DNA of 64,000 nucleotides, from contig CDMY01000262.1 of the NCBI GenBank assembly GCA_001179505.1, positions 35,727-99,726 of the forward strand. Reading direction: 5' to 3'. The stretch is from Vitrella brassicaformis. Lineage: Eukaryota; Sar; Vitrellaceae. The notes beneath the pieces were generated by a model. That model was not told the DNA's origin. It saw only the letters and a list, made by a program, of their open reading frames with translations, and ran no database searches. Positions 43,501 to 55,900 of the stretch are shown in pieces (position 1 is the stretch's first letter; each line of letters opens with the position of its first letter). Both the position numbers and the translations under genes were made by a program.

Positions 43501-44613
43501 GGAGGGCGTTTGGTCAGCGTCGCGGTTCTTTGTCTTTTGCTGTGGCTGTGTGTCAGTGGCGGGTTGTTACTCTTGGTGTCCACCGCCGCCGCACGCATCT
43601 GTAGGCGACCAGAAATGTGAGGGGGTTGTGTAACGTGTTTGCAGTGTATTGTGTAACGTGTTTTGTCTTTTGTGTACCTACCTCACTGACACCGAACAGG
43701 CCTCCACCAAACACATCGCCACCAAACACAGCACCACCACCGCCACCACCACCACCACCGCCACCTCCTGCACACAGAAAGAAGAGAGTGTAGGTAGGTA
43801 CATGCGACTTCAAGTATGTCAGCCAGCCGTGACTTCACCTACCCATGAGCTGGTGCGACATCAGCGTGCTGCTGCCGCCGCCAGACTGTGGGGGAGAGGC
43901 CCGCGACATGCCTGATACACAGAAGGACAGCAGCCATACAGACAGACAGACAGACGTGCTCGGAGCCTTGCTCATTCCCTCACCTATCATGGCAGCCAAG
44001 TTGAAGTTGCCTACACGGACAAACGCGCATGGATTGGATCCACAGCACACATGAATGCATTCATTGATGTGGCGGCATGTTCGGTGCCCCTCACTCATGT
44101 GCGTACCGGGGCTTGTGTATTTCTCCTGTGCTCCCTTCTTGGTCAGACTCTGCAGGCCGACGAGGGGCGACTTGGTCTTGGTCTCTGCAGCACAAGAACA
44201 AGGGACGATGTATTCTGGACGGGTGTCCTCCCATCCCTCCCGACTCATCCCGTTCACCTTCCTTGCCGTGAGCCACAGTGTCATCGCCTTCTGTGGGTGG
44301 GATGGCCGCCGGGGCGCTCGCGCTCCTCTTGAGAGCGACGAACTCCTCTCCTGAACCCGCATCGCACAAACGGCATCAGGGCATCCAGTTCTCTGTCGTG
44401 TTGGTCTCACCGGCGTTCATCAGCCCCACACTCGAGAGATCGTCCTCACCTACGCGGCATTTGCACTGCATCCATCCATGCATCGGTGACGAACTTCAGG
44501 CATCTCTTACCACCACGACCGACAGCAGATCCCTGGTCCACCTTGAGCACAGCCGGCTGGTCGACCGCCTTTGTAGCCGGGTGCTCAACCGCCTTTGCCT
44601 TATTGCCCTCCAT
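40521..44613 (-). CDS. Uncharacterised protein with three related beta-rich (PH/GRAM-like) repeats
   Basis: About 20 very short exons (mostly 25-130 nt) from ATG 44613 (MEGNKAKAVEHPATKAVDQP) to the stop TAG at 40521. Many joins check in phase, e.g. GEDDLSSVGLMNA to GEEFVALKRSASAP. The N-terminal third is Gly/Ser-rich with an FG-like tract (AVFGGDVFGGGLFG). Three related units follow: ELLQTKLSFTAV + GGADMTIPYDSMADWSVTQK + MVTVSWKCGDG; GMLEISQTRLTVKSA + GGISLSVDYDRFDSWNGYEQ + FVTIRFWEIGE; GRVQMLRDGLKFTFYDEDSG + INYSTVTEVHSQGL + GIEITYTINKNAFHQ. The spacing (strand, strand, IPY/VDY, strand, then helix LLDELS or ILKLAR) resembles PH/GRAM-type beta-sandwiches. The C-terminus is a charged helix (EEKKEEERREREERNASRI). 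Function unknown. Confidence 0.65.
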
Positions 44614-44760
44614 CACGATCAAGCCGTCCCTGAGGGGCTTCGGCGTTTTCGTTTACGCGAGGGTAGGGTATGGGGGGGGGTCTCAGTCTCACTTTTTGTA
44701 GACACATCGAATTATCGACACCCACGGCGTGGCATGACACAGCACTGGTTCCTCGCTGCG

Positions 44761-44994
44761 TCATGCAAACAATGCCTCAACCTGCTCGAGGGACTTGCCC
44801 TTGGTCTCGGGCACGCAGCGACACACGAACACAATGCCCAAGGCACACATGGTGGCATAAAACATATGCACACCGCCCTGCGTCAGCGCACTCTGCAGGC
44901 TCAGGTAGGTGATGGCCACAAGGGACGATACCAACCTGAGAGAACCGACACGACACAACACAACATACACAGCATGAGATCCGCCCACTGCCTG

Positions 44995-45026
<32 letters not shown>

Positions 45027-47579
45027 TTTGTGTGTCTGACCTGCAGACGAGCATAGCCATGCTCATGCCCTTCCCCCGCAGGCGCATTGGAAAGACCTCT
45101 GCCGGGATGATGTAGGCCATCGGACCAACACCCAGCGAGAACGACGAAACGAAGCCCATGAACGCTGCCACCTTCAGATAAGGGGCGTGGGCGAAGAACC
45201 ACGCAGCTACGGCGAATGTGTAGAGGCAGGCACTCATCATCAGACAGCTGATCAGCAGCAGGGGGCGCCTGCGAGCAAACCATTAACAGTCGGGGCGTCT
45301 GTCTGCCTTGGTCTCTGACCTGCCCATTTTGTCCACGAGGTATGCGGCGACGACAACGAAAGAGACCTTGACGATGCCGATGAGGATGGTGCCGATGAAC
45401 ACCTCCTGCTGGGTCGACAGGCCCACCTGCATCAGGATGATGTCGCTGTAGTAGGTCGCCGCCTCCACGCCCGTGATCTGGGACAGCAGAGCCACACCAA
45501 GACCTGTTCAACACCAGACACACACATGGAAAGAGGTCAAGTCAAGGGAGGGCTCCTTCCATTTCGTATGTACCTGTGAAGACCATTCTTCGCGCCTTTC
45601 CGTCTTGTGGGCACAAGACGTCAAGCCATGAAGCCCCCTGCTGGCTCTCCTGCTTTTGCGCCTCATGGATCTCATTCATGGCCTGAGGCAGGACGAGACA
45701 CACACGCACAGGACGAGAATGGACTTCTGCCTCTGCTGCACGTAGCTGATCACGTCCTTCCCCCACCCATTCACCTTATTGATCTCTGATGCGCGCGTGA
45801 CTTGCATGAGGACGGCGGCAGCCTCCTCATCACGGCCGCGTGACATCAACCAGCGTGGCGGCTCGGGAAGACCAGACACACCTGCACAAAACACAAAACA
45901 CAAAACGCAGCCGTGCGCACGGCCATGGATGGCGACATTCGTCTGCGTTGTTCTTCTTGTTCTGCATGTACCTAATAAAATGACGACAGGAGGGATCAGC
46001 CCCATTCCAATCATGAAGCGCCAGTTGACGGTCGGCGGCAGGTCCACATACACGTAGTTCATGACGTAGCCCAACACGATGCCCACGTTGATGGAGATCT
46101 CACACATGGTCGTCAGGCCGCCCCTCAGCTGCGCGGGGCTTATCTCCGCGGCATACAGGGGTGTGATGACCAGACCCGCACCCACACCCAGCCCCGTGAT
46201 CATTCTCCCGAGCAACAAGTACTCGAACGTCGGCGTAAAGGTCATGAGAAGCCCGCCAGCGATGAAGGTGAGCGAGGTGTACATGACGCAGGCGCGACGG
46301 CCGTAGGAATCAGCGATCTGCACGAAGAACACACAGACAGGAATGGGAATGAGGCGTGTTGTCTTTGTGTGGCATGCATGGGATTGACCGACTGACCGAC
46401 CATTCCAGCCAAGATGACACCGCCAGTGGCCACCAAGTTCAGAATCCCTATCGTCACCTCCGTCATGAAATCACTCAGTCCGAAGGACGATTTGACAAAG
46501 ACAATAGCCCCCGCCATGACGCCGATGTCATAGCCCAAGAGTGCAGACGTCAAACAAACGAACCCAACGCAAAGCACCACGAAACACGCAGGCGGCACCC
46601 GACACCTGCTCACAGACGGTGGCCCCTGATGGCCGCGGTGCTTGGGTGGCGACCTCCTCTTGGTGGCATAGCCGTGTTCTCTGAGCTTTGTCCGCTCGCC
46701 GAGTGACGTTGACGATGTGTGTGTGGAGGTGGGGGACGCATCGGTGCTGATGGGGGGCGGGGGGAGGGGGGTGAGCGTGATGCTCGGAGGGGGCAGACAG
46801 ATGTGGGGAACAGCAGATCTGGCAGACATGGATGGACACGAGAAGAGAAGTGTGCCGGGTAGCGGTTGACGGTTGCTTGGTTGGGTCGCACGTACCCGTA
46901 AATGGTCGGTACAGGGCCATCTGTCGGCCTCGGTGTCAGCACTATCTCCCTGACGAAGCATACAGATGCAGGCAGGCCTCAAGTGTGCGCCATATGGAGC
47001 CTCTGTTTGCTGCGCACCGGAACTCGGCCTCGTGTGATGAGTGCGTGACGATACTGACGTTGGACTCGCGCCGCAGATAACGCGGAGAGGATCTCCGAGT
47101 GACGCCCCTGAACCAAACGGGCCAGACGCACACATCACACACTCAGAGCATCTCGCTCTCCGTCGTGCTCTTCACCTGGGCGTCAGGTCAAGGTCATCGT
47201 CTTCCTGAAGGCACTCGTGCAGCACCGTGAACCCATTGATGAGCGAAGGTGAACAGGGAGGCGACACACTTGGCGAGATCTTCTGCAGATGTAGCAACGA
47301 AACGAGCACATGAAGATGAAGATGCCTGCAGTGGCTCGTGACGCGCACCTGTTTGTGATTCTCTGCCACATCTTCCCATGAGGTTTCGGACACAAACCCG
47401 TCATCGGTGTTTTCCTCAGAAAGTGGCAAATATCGCTGCCCCGGCGCTCTGCCTCTTCCTTCAGCCCTCATCTGGTCCTCCCCTCCTCCGCTTCCCCTTT
47501 CTGTGACCTTAGCTCGCAGAGATCTAAGCTCGCAGAGATCTGCTGGCCTTTCGGTTGCCTCTGTGCTCTGATTCGTCAT
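44761..47579 (-). CDS. MFS sugar porter with long cytosolic N-terminus
   Basis: N-terminal exons: one ending at 47349 (GFVSETSWEDVAENHKQ), 47176-47282 (KISPSVSPPCSPSLINGFTV), 46964-47107 (GVTRRSSPRYLRRESNVSIV) and one from 46818 (SAVPHICLPPPS). All are in phase and lead to the transporter. The first TM includes SALLGYDIGVMAGA; then ADSYGRRACVMYTSLTFIAG (sugar-porter G-R-R motif), GRMITGLGVGAGLVITPLYA, AEISPAQLRGGL, LPEPPRWLMSRGR (PESPRWL-type motif), QITGVEAATYYSDIILMQVG, VDKMGR, AEVFPMRLRGKGMSMAML and the terminal VPETKGKSLEQVEALFA. These are the hallmarks of the SLC2/sugar-porter family, with 12 TM helices expected at a cell or organelle membrane. Substrate not predictable. The start may be ATG 47579, which overlaps the divergent SDR ATG, or ATG 47471. 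Confidence 0.85.
47511..47534 (+). promoter_or_regulatory. Double AGCTCGCA motif (47511, 47527) upstream of SDR gene
   Basis: Two octamers inside an imperfect tandem CTTAGCTCGCAGAGAT / CTAAGCTCGCAGAGAT, 67 and 51 bp upstream of ATG 47578. They lie between the SDR start and the alternative MFS start at 47471. Confidence 0.45.
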
Positions 47580-49114
47580 GGCGAAGAGTGCCCTGGCGAT
47601 AGGAGGGTGCGGTTTCCTCGGCCGCTGCCTCGTACCGATGCTCCGGGAATGGGGCTACCGCGTCGCTGTCATGGACCTGGCGCCCAACTGCTATGAAGCA
47701 CACACGGTGGGGAGAAACGTTGCAAGCAAGAGAGAGATGGGCAGGTGTGGTGCATGTCGATCTGTGCTTTGCGCTGTGCAGGATGTGTCGTATGTGCACG
47801 GTGATCTGACGTCGGCTGCTGACCTCGACAGGGCGATGGGCGGCATCGATGTGGTCCTGCACGTGGCGTCGCCCAATCCGCAGAAGCTCGACAGGGCCCT
47901 CTTCCAAAAAGTCAATGTGGACGGCACTCAGGTGAGTGAGTGAGTCCAACAATACACACAGATAGACATCTGGGCCAGGCCATCTGCATGACGAACGAGT
48001 GTGTCGTGTGGTCCAGGCCATCATCGCTGCCTGCGTCCGCAATGGCGTGCCGTGCCTCGTGTACACCAGCTCGGCCAGTGTGGTGTTCGGCACTACGGGC
48101 CTGGAGGGGGCGGACGAGTCCATCCCCTACCCTGCATACCAGCCAGACGACTACAGCCACTCCAAGATGCGGGCAGAAAAGGTCAAGCAGGCAGGCACAC
48201 ACACGCACACTCTTTTTGTACATCGCTGTCATAGGGTTTGTGTGTGTGGTGGGGTGCATCCGTCAGATGGTGCTGGATGCTCACAGCGTGGGCGGTCTGC
48301 ACACGGTGGCGTTGCGGCCCCACGGCATCTTTGGCATCGACGACCCTGGCTGCATGGGCGGCTTCCTAGAGGCAGGCCGCAAAGGCAAACTCAAGACCAT
48401 ACTCGGCAATGGAGACAATGTCGTCGACTTCACGTAAACGAAGTCACACTCGCGCTGTGTGACAAGACAATGTCGTCGACTTCCTTGCTGTGTGTATGCA
48501 GGTGTGTGGAGAATGTCGCTCATGGTCACGTGTTGGCTGCGGATGCGCTGCTCAAGGATGGCGGGGCGTCGAGGGTGGGCGGCAAGGCATACAATCTCAC
48601 CAATGCCGAGCCCATTCGCTTCTGGAGCTTCGCTGCCAAGATATGCGGAGAGATGGGGTGCGTGAATGACACACATCTGCAGCCAGTCACATGCATGTGC
48701 TGTTTGGGTGGTGTCAGGTTCGATGTGCCTCGTTACAAGATCCCCTACTGGCTTGCACTGGTGGCTGCCAACGTCTCCGAGGCACTCATCGGCGAAGACG
48801 CCCACCTTACAGTCAAAAAGTACACACAGACACCACCGCAACACCACACACACGACCGTGCCACATTCACTTCCTCTCCTGTGCTGTGTGTGAGCAGGGT
48901 GCGTCTGGCCGGTCTGCCCCACTGGTACCGTTGTGATGCGGCACAGAGGGACTTCGGTTATGCGCCGATTCTGTCGCTCGAGGACGGCCTCAAGAAGGCG
49001 TGCGCAGCCGCAAGGGAGGCGCAGGCACAGAAGGGCGAGACAGCCAAAGTGCCACCGAGAGCACCGCCACCGAGTGAGGAGGCAACAAGAAAAGAGAGGA
49101 GGAAGGACACGTGA
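47578..49114 (+). CDS. 3beta-hydroxysteroid dehydrogenase/C4-decarboxylase-like SDR (NSDHL/ERG26-like)
   Basis: Seven exons. The protein starts MAKSALAIGGCGFLGRCLVP with the NAD-binding GGxGFLG of extended SDRs. It continues DVSYVHGDLTSAADLDRAMG, VVLHVASPNPQ, LVYTSSASVVFGT, YSHSKMRAEK (catalytic YxxxK), LHTVALRPHGIFGIDDPGCM and CVENVAHGHVLAADALL, with a C-terminal WYRCDAAQRDFGYAPILSLE. This order matches the 3beta-HSD family, whose ERG26/NSDHL members remove the sterol C4 carboxyl group at the ER. The tail after KKACAAAREAQ is charged and lacks a clear TM anchor. The neighbouring downstream gene is CYP51, which supports a sterol role. Substrate is inferred from family and context. Confidence 0.8.
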
Positions 49115-49135
49115 GCGGCGTCTGTTGCTTCGTGT

Positions 49136-51985
49136 ATGGGGTGTCCGTCAGGCTGGCTGCGGTTTGGCGGTTTTGGTGTGTCGCTTCTCGGCCAGGTGGT
49201 CAGGCTGGTTGCCGCTGTGTCGCTCGTGTGCCGCCTGGGGGGCATCCCACTGTCCATCACGCTGCCCTTTGGCCTGGGGGCCGTGCTTGCCTGGTCATCT
49301 TGGTCACTTGCTGGGGTGATCCTCGGCACATCCCTGGCCGTCATGGCCATATCCATCGTCACAGGGTGAGCAAAGGAAGCCACAAGAGGTGCTGTTGGAG
49401 TGCGTATGCCCGGTTGTTTCCCCTCAGAGCGGACCCCATCCCCGAGATCAGTCCCTATCCGATTATCGGAGTGATTCCCGACTTCGCCAAGAGTCCCCTG
49501 GCAGTGCTCAAGAGGGCGTCGAGGGAGTACAGGGATGTGTTTCGGCTCAACCTGGGTGGCATGCGCATCACATTCTTCACGGGCACCGACGGCCTGGACG
49601 TCTTCTTCAAGAGTAGAGACACACAACTCAGCCAAAAGGAGGTCTACAAGGTAACTAGACGAAGCGAGAACAGTGGCCATCGTGTGCATGAGGCTTCATG
49701 TGTGTGTTGTGTGTGGCCATCCATCCATCCCATCAGCTGACGGTGCCCGTGTTTGGCAAGGGTGTGGTGTACGACGCCGATCTGGATGTGCGTCTGGAGC
49801 AGTTCCACATGCTGACGACGGGGCTGTCTGAGCGACACATGAAGAGATACGTCGGATACATGGTCAAGGTATCCATCCACACCGAGGGATGGCACCATCA
49901 CACACACACACAGCCTCATGTTGTGATGCGGCTGTCCGTGTGTGTCGGATATAGGAGTGTGAGATGTACTTCAGCCGCTGGGGCGACTCGGGGGAGGTCG
50001 ACATCGGCGAGGCGTTCGCGGAGCTCATCATACTCACCGTACACATACCAGCCACCACACATGGATGGAGGGAAGCATTATGTAGCGGCACGGCCTCTCG
50101 CTTTGTCTCCTTCTGCAGGCGAGTCGCTGTCTGATGGGTCGTGAGGTGCGCGAGCAGATGTTCGAGGAGGTGGCCAAGCTCTACCACGCTCTCGAGGAGG
50201 GCATCACGCACATCGGCTTCATCGCACCCTGGCTGCCCATACCCAAACACCTCAAGAGGGACAAGGCGCGCAGGCAACTCGTCGACCTCTACTCTAGGGT
50301 GGGCAAGCAATGCAGCCAGACAACACAATGAATGCGCTTGACCCGATGTGTGTGCAGGTGTTGCGGGCTCGGCGTGCAGCAATGGCTGAGAAGGATGCGT
50401 CGCTGTCGACCGAGACGCAGTCGACCACACAATCGCAGGAGGACAAGACAGACGATGAGGACCTGGAGCACGACGTCATTGAGGTGAGTGGGCAAGACAG
50501 ACGGAGGGGATCACCTCACGGGCAGGCACTTTTGGTGGCGTGTGTATGTGTGCAGGTGTTGCTCAAGAGTCGTTACCGTGACGGCCGTGCCCTGACCGAT
50601 GATGAGCTGTGCGGCATGCTGATTGTCCTCCTCTTCGCCGGGCAGCACACCTCATCTGTTACATCACTTTGGCTGGTCGGCCACACACACACACCCCCCC
50701 CCCCCANNNNNNNNNNNNNNNNNNNNNNNNNNNNNNNNNNNNNNNNNNNNNNNNNNNNNNNNNNNNNNNNNNNNNNNNNNNNNNNNNNNNNNNNNNNNNN
50801 NNNNNNNNNNNNNNNNNNNNNNNNNNNNNNNNNNNNNNNNNNNNNNNNNNNNNNNNNNNNNNNNNNNNNNNNNNNNNNNNNNNNNNNNNNNNNNNNNNNN
50901 NNNNNNNNNNNNNNNNNNNNNNNNNNNNNNNNNNNNNNNNNNNNNNNNNNNNNNNNNNNNNNNNNNNNNNNNNNNNNNNNNNNNNNNNNNNNNNNNNNNN
51001 NNNNNNCCCCCCCCCCCCAACACACACACAGATATCGATGTGTGGTCATAGCTCTTGCTGTCCCTGTCTGGCTGGGTGTGTGTCAGAGCGTGAACCTGTT
51101 GTCAAATGCGTCTCGTGTGATGCCCAGCCTGGTGAAGGAGCAGGAAAGTGCCGGGCCGGTTGACTTCGACATGATCAGCAAATCGCTCCCAAAACTCACG
51201 GCAGCCATCATCGGTAACCACAGACACACACATGCACGCGCATTGGCTCGCTCTCACCCCCACGAACGCCCCTATGTGTGTGTCGTTCGACCAGAGAGTC
51301 TGCGTATGTACCCGCCGCTGTTCTTTCTGTTCCGCTACGTCAAGGAGCCTCTGGTGTTCAAGGGCCGGGTCATCCCCACCAACAGCACGGTGGCCATGTC
51401 GCCAGCCGAGACGGGCAGGAACCCCGACATATTCGACCAGCCCGACTTCTACCAACCTGCACGATGGCTCACGGTGCGCACACTCAGACAGGCAGGAAGG
51501 GCAAGGGACCTCATCCTTGTCTGTCTGTGTGTGTGTGTGTTCAGAATGACTGGGACGAGTGGCGCAAGGTGTCCAAGTATGTGTCGTTCGGCTCTGGCGG
51601 CCACACGTGCATGGGGCGGCGGTTCGCACTCCTCCAGATCCGCACCATCTTCTCTCTGCTCATGAGGAACTTCGTACTCGAGCAAGCGTATGCACACCCA
51701 CACACGCCCGACCAGGACAAAAGACACAGCAACCACCATCCTCCCTCTCTCTCTGTCTGTGTCGTGTTGTCGCCTTGCCGTTGCTGTGCCAGTTCGCCGG
51801 TGCCAGCAGTGGACGAGACGGCCATGGTGGCCGGCCCCAAGACGCCCTTCCGCGTTAAGTACAGGAAGATCCACACCGGGACGGCAGCACTCATGGGCAT
51901 CGACGGACAGTGCGGCGACCTCATGGACGCGTGGGGATTCGACGAGAAGAGCCAGAAGGTCGCTGATGCGATGCGGGCGTTTTGA
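49136..51985 (+). CDS. CYP51: Sterol 14alpha-demethylase-like cytochrome P450 (CYP51)
   Basis: At least eleven exons starting at ATG 49136, only 21 bp after the SDR stop. Exon 1 (to 49365) encodes two hydrophobic segments ([20 protein letters not shown]), an ER anchor. Then [20 protein letters not shown] (Pro-rich hinge), [32 protein letters not shown], and I-helix [19 protein letters not shown], diagnostic of CYP51. [20 protein letters not shown] holds the ExxR motif; [20 protein letters not shown] and [15 protein letters not shown] hold the heme loop with its Cys; the C-terminal [17 protein letters not shown] is also CYP51-like. The enzyme oxidatively removes the sterol C14 methyl. A 300-N gap (50707-51006) lies in the intron after TSLWL: the CTG|GT donor and CAG|AGC acceptor flanking it join in phase, so no coding sequence appears lost. 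The residues after GIDGQCGDL form an unusual C-terminal extension. Confidence 0.88.
50707..51006. other. Assembly gap of 300 Ns inside a CYP51 intron
   Basis: Flanked on both sides by CA repeats and C homopolymers (CCCCCCCCCC), which probably stopped sequence extension. The round length of 300 may be an estimate. Confidence 0.95.
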
Positions 51986-52970
51986 CTGAGAGATCTCTCG
52001 TGCTGCATCCGGGTTCTTGTGTTGTCTTGTGTGTATGTGAGAAATGCAGTCGAGCGTGTGAGAGTGCTAGCGGGGGAGAAAGGCTGCTGATCCATTCATC
52101 TGCGGCCGACATTTTTGTCGAGTGAGTGAGGGGCTCTCTGCTGAGCTGTTGAGGGCGGCTGCACGTTTGCATAACACGCCCCATTTTGCATTGTTTTCGT
52201 TGCTGCTGTGTAGTTTTGCGCACGATAGATATGTTGAAGTGTTGGTTGTCTTGGTCGGGGTGTCATCAGATGCGACGTCGCGTCGGCCCCGGGCCTTTGT
52301 GGAAGAAGGTCGGTCGGGGGCCGTGTGCGGTGCGTTTTGTGACACACCGACCGAGGCCGACGAATGCCTACTCGCCTGTCTGTATGCGAGCTCGAGTTGT
52401 GTGCGCAGTGAGGCTGGTTATGTTTCAGTGAGACGGAGCTCTGTGCTAGTGCCTTGGTGTGCTGCCATTCTTGAAAAGAGGTGACATTCATGGTCAGTCC
52501 TCCCTCAGCAGTGAGGGGGGCAGCACGGAGGCAGGCCACAGGTGTGCAGGGAGCGATGGGATGGGATGTACGTCTCACGTCAATGCATAACACTTCTATA
52601 AGATTGACGATTCTTGATCTGTTTATCGACACTGCCACACACACGTCGCTAGCCCTGACTAGCTCCCTTCCTCCCTCCCTCCCTCCCTCCCTCCCCACAT
52701 ACTTACACCCCTGCTCACGGTCCTAAAGTACACACACGGCACGAACGCCTTAAACCACAACGTCACTGCATGACGAGTAGGGCCTAGGACCTTAGACAAC
52801 AAAGTAGGTGAGCGTATCAACTCACTCACGTGCACCAGCGCACCAACCAACCCACTGACTGCACTCACTGTCTGCCCACATCACATCACCACACCACACA
52901 TCGCTGCTGGGAACGACTCATTGCGCAACACTGTCCAGCCAAACGGGGCTGCGGGCGAGAGGGAGGCCCG
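51986..52970. other. Convergent 3' spacer between CYP51 and PARP genes
   Basis: About 985 bp without a supported gene. Includes a CCCT repeat (about 52661-52696) and an isolated TGCGAGCT at 52385, the only octamer copy in the list not near a start codon. Confidence 0.5.
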
Positions 52971-55900
52971 TCAGGAGAACTCCACCTCCACCAGGTAACG
53001 GAGGCAGATCTGCGCCACATCCTGATGATCCACACACACACACACACACACGAGGGGGAGCGCACACACACACAAAGAATTCTCCTTGCCACCCATCCAT
53101 CCATCGCTCGCTCGCTCCTCACGTAGACGATAAACTCATTGTAGTTGAGGGATCTGTACGATTTCGTTGACTCGATGGCATTGGCGGCGGGCACCCTCAC
53201 GCCACTGGGCAGCGTCACCGTCTTGGCGGGGTCGGGGAACATGCGACCCATCCCCTTGGTGCTCAGCTTGCCCTCGGGCAGCTTCTTGAGCGACAGCGAA
53301 CAGTCGCCAGAATTCAGCTCGTTCATCTTGCCAAGGGCCACCTCAGCCAGCAGAAGCAGACCTGGACACGTTCGCACACAGACAACACCGCGAAGAGAGA
53401 GACAGCCAGGGATGTGTGTGTGTGTGTGTTGGTTGGTTGCGAGGGCGTGTGTTGACTGACCGATGTTTTCGTTGCCGCGTCTGTGTCCCCCCCACGAGTA
53501 GACATTGCAGTACTGTGCCGACTTGCTGACCATGTCGGCGAAGTACACGCCCTTGCCGAACATGTAACCCGTAGAGGGAGCTGCACACACATACCCAACG
53601 ACCCGTTGAAGAGCACTTTCTGTGCATGTCAGTCAGTACTGACCTTCTGGTGGAGCGATTCGCAAGCCCTAGGATGAGACAAAGACAGGTGCACGAAAGG
53701 CGCCCCTCATCAGTCAGCACATTCATTCATCACGTGTGTACTGTATATGATGCATGCGCACCTGTGAGAGGATTCCCACATAGTTGGTCAGGCGGCTCCC
53801 GTGCCACAGCAGCAGCCTGACGTGAATGCACACACCAACAGACAAGCGAGAGGGCATCCGTTGATCAGACGCATAATGGTGGGTAGATTCCTGACCTGTT
53901 GTCGTTGTCTTTGTGTTTAGAGAATCGTTGTTCCTCCCCCTCCCTGTGGATCTCATAGACATTCTTGGTCTTGAGCTTCCAGTACGAGTGGGTCTTGCCG
54001 TGAGTCCTGGACACGTAACTCGCGATCAACTGACCGACAACAGGAAAGGAATGGAACGGAATATTTGACCAGACAGACGTGCCTGTCGGTGTGTGTCGTG
54101 CGTGGGGTCACTGACTTTGTACATGTCCTCTGTGGACTTGAGAGGCCTGATGTCGCACCGCAGGCTCCTGCAGACAAGACAAGACAAGAAAGACACCGTC
54201 ACCGGTAACGCAGCTGCCTTGGGGCCAGTGTGCATGTGCCTACCTGTATTTCGCATCTGCTGGGTGCTCACTGACGTCAGACCGCTCCTTGAGCAGCTTG
54301 GTGGCGATCTCTGCGACGGATATCAGCACATGACAGGCGCGTGTGCACGTGTATGTGGGCCCTTCCAGTGGTCCGTTGACCGACCTATGTCTGCGAGTGC
54401 TTCGAGCATCCTCAGCTTCTCCCTCACTTTGCTTGGGCTATCCAGGATGTAACTGGCCAAATTGCGCATCCTGAAACACGTCCAGCCAGCAACATCAGGC
54501 AGGTAGTATGTGTGTGCAGTGGGCGTGTGCATTGGATGCCGACCCGAAGTCGTGCGGGATGATGGTGTAGAATTGGGAAGACAGATCCATCAGCTGCTCC
54601 CTGCAGCAGGGAGAACACGCAGACCGTATTGCCGGGGTGTGTGTGTGTGTGTGTGTGTGTGCGTCTGTGGTACCTGTTACCGCCCTGGTTGAGCGCATCA
54701 TCGATCTGTTTGAGTACTTCATAGGCACGTTGGATCATCCCTTTCGATATCTTCCCTAGGGGCAGCTTCTTGCTATCATACCCTATCAGACGCTGTCAGA
54801 CAGAAAGAGGAAAGAAACACCTGCCTGCCGAATGAATATGGACCAGCGTGGCCACGTGCAGGTGTACATGTCCCTACCATAGAGTCGTCCATCATCTTCA
54901 TGTCGGATATCCGCTCCACCAGCGCCAGCACCTTCGCATGCAGCTTGCTTTTGGCCTTGTGCGGCTGATCGATCGGCAAACACACACAGAACAGATGAAA
55001 GGAATGGATGTACTGGACTGCGACGGCTAAGCTTTGGCGTACGTCCTTGGCAGGTTTGGGTTTGTATGAAGGGTCTCTGAGCCTCTTGCTGATCTTCTGC
55101 TCCTCTTCCTCGGTCGACGACGAGTAGTCCATCTCGATCAAGGTATACTGGTTGGTATGACACGCACGCCAACATGTGGCGAGTGAGTGATGGGTCGTTG
55201 GTGTGCCTGCCTGCCTGCCTGCATACCCTGTCGGTGGCCGGCTGGAAGTCCTTGACCGTCTCAGCGCCGCTGCCCTTCCTGCACACCACCCAGACAGCCA
55301 CACTTGTAGGCTTCCTTCGGACAAACAGTACCATGCGTTTTTGGTCTTGTCCCTGAATTTCCTCCGGAACGCACTCTTGGCAGCGCCCTGCAGACAAAGG
55401 GATCGTTGACAAACACGACACAGACATGCACGGCTGCCTCCTCTGCTGAGCATCCGTACGATGTCTTGAAAATGGTCGCAGTGGCTGTTGCCGCTGTAGC
55501 CGACGCGGCCCCAGCGATTCCAACACACATAGTCATTTGGGTTGGTGTCGTGCTCCAACAACTGCACACACACCACAAACCACAAACCACACAGCAGGAC
55601 ATGAACCACTATGTTCTATATCGCATGTTTTGTTTGAGTGCCTGCCTGTATGATGTAGTATTTGTTGTTGTTGGAGCCCAGCTTGGCCAGGTTGAGGTTG
55701 GCGTCCCACAGCTCGTCCTCATTCTGGTACACCTGGCAAGCAAAGCAACACACGAACCCACAAGACACACACAGACCGCCTCATTCACCGCTGGGGCGGG
55801 CTCTTGTCGGTACGTGATAGCTGTCCTTCTCGCTGAAGTAGCGATCGACCTGAACTCCAAGGAAGATGCAACGAAGCCACTTATCGGTCTGTCCATATTG

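Noticed and set aside
50310-51665. Long open frame across the N gap
   Set aside because: The frame is open only because Ns translate as X; splice sites show the gap is intronic.
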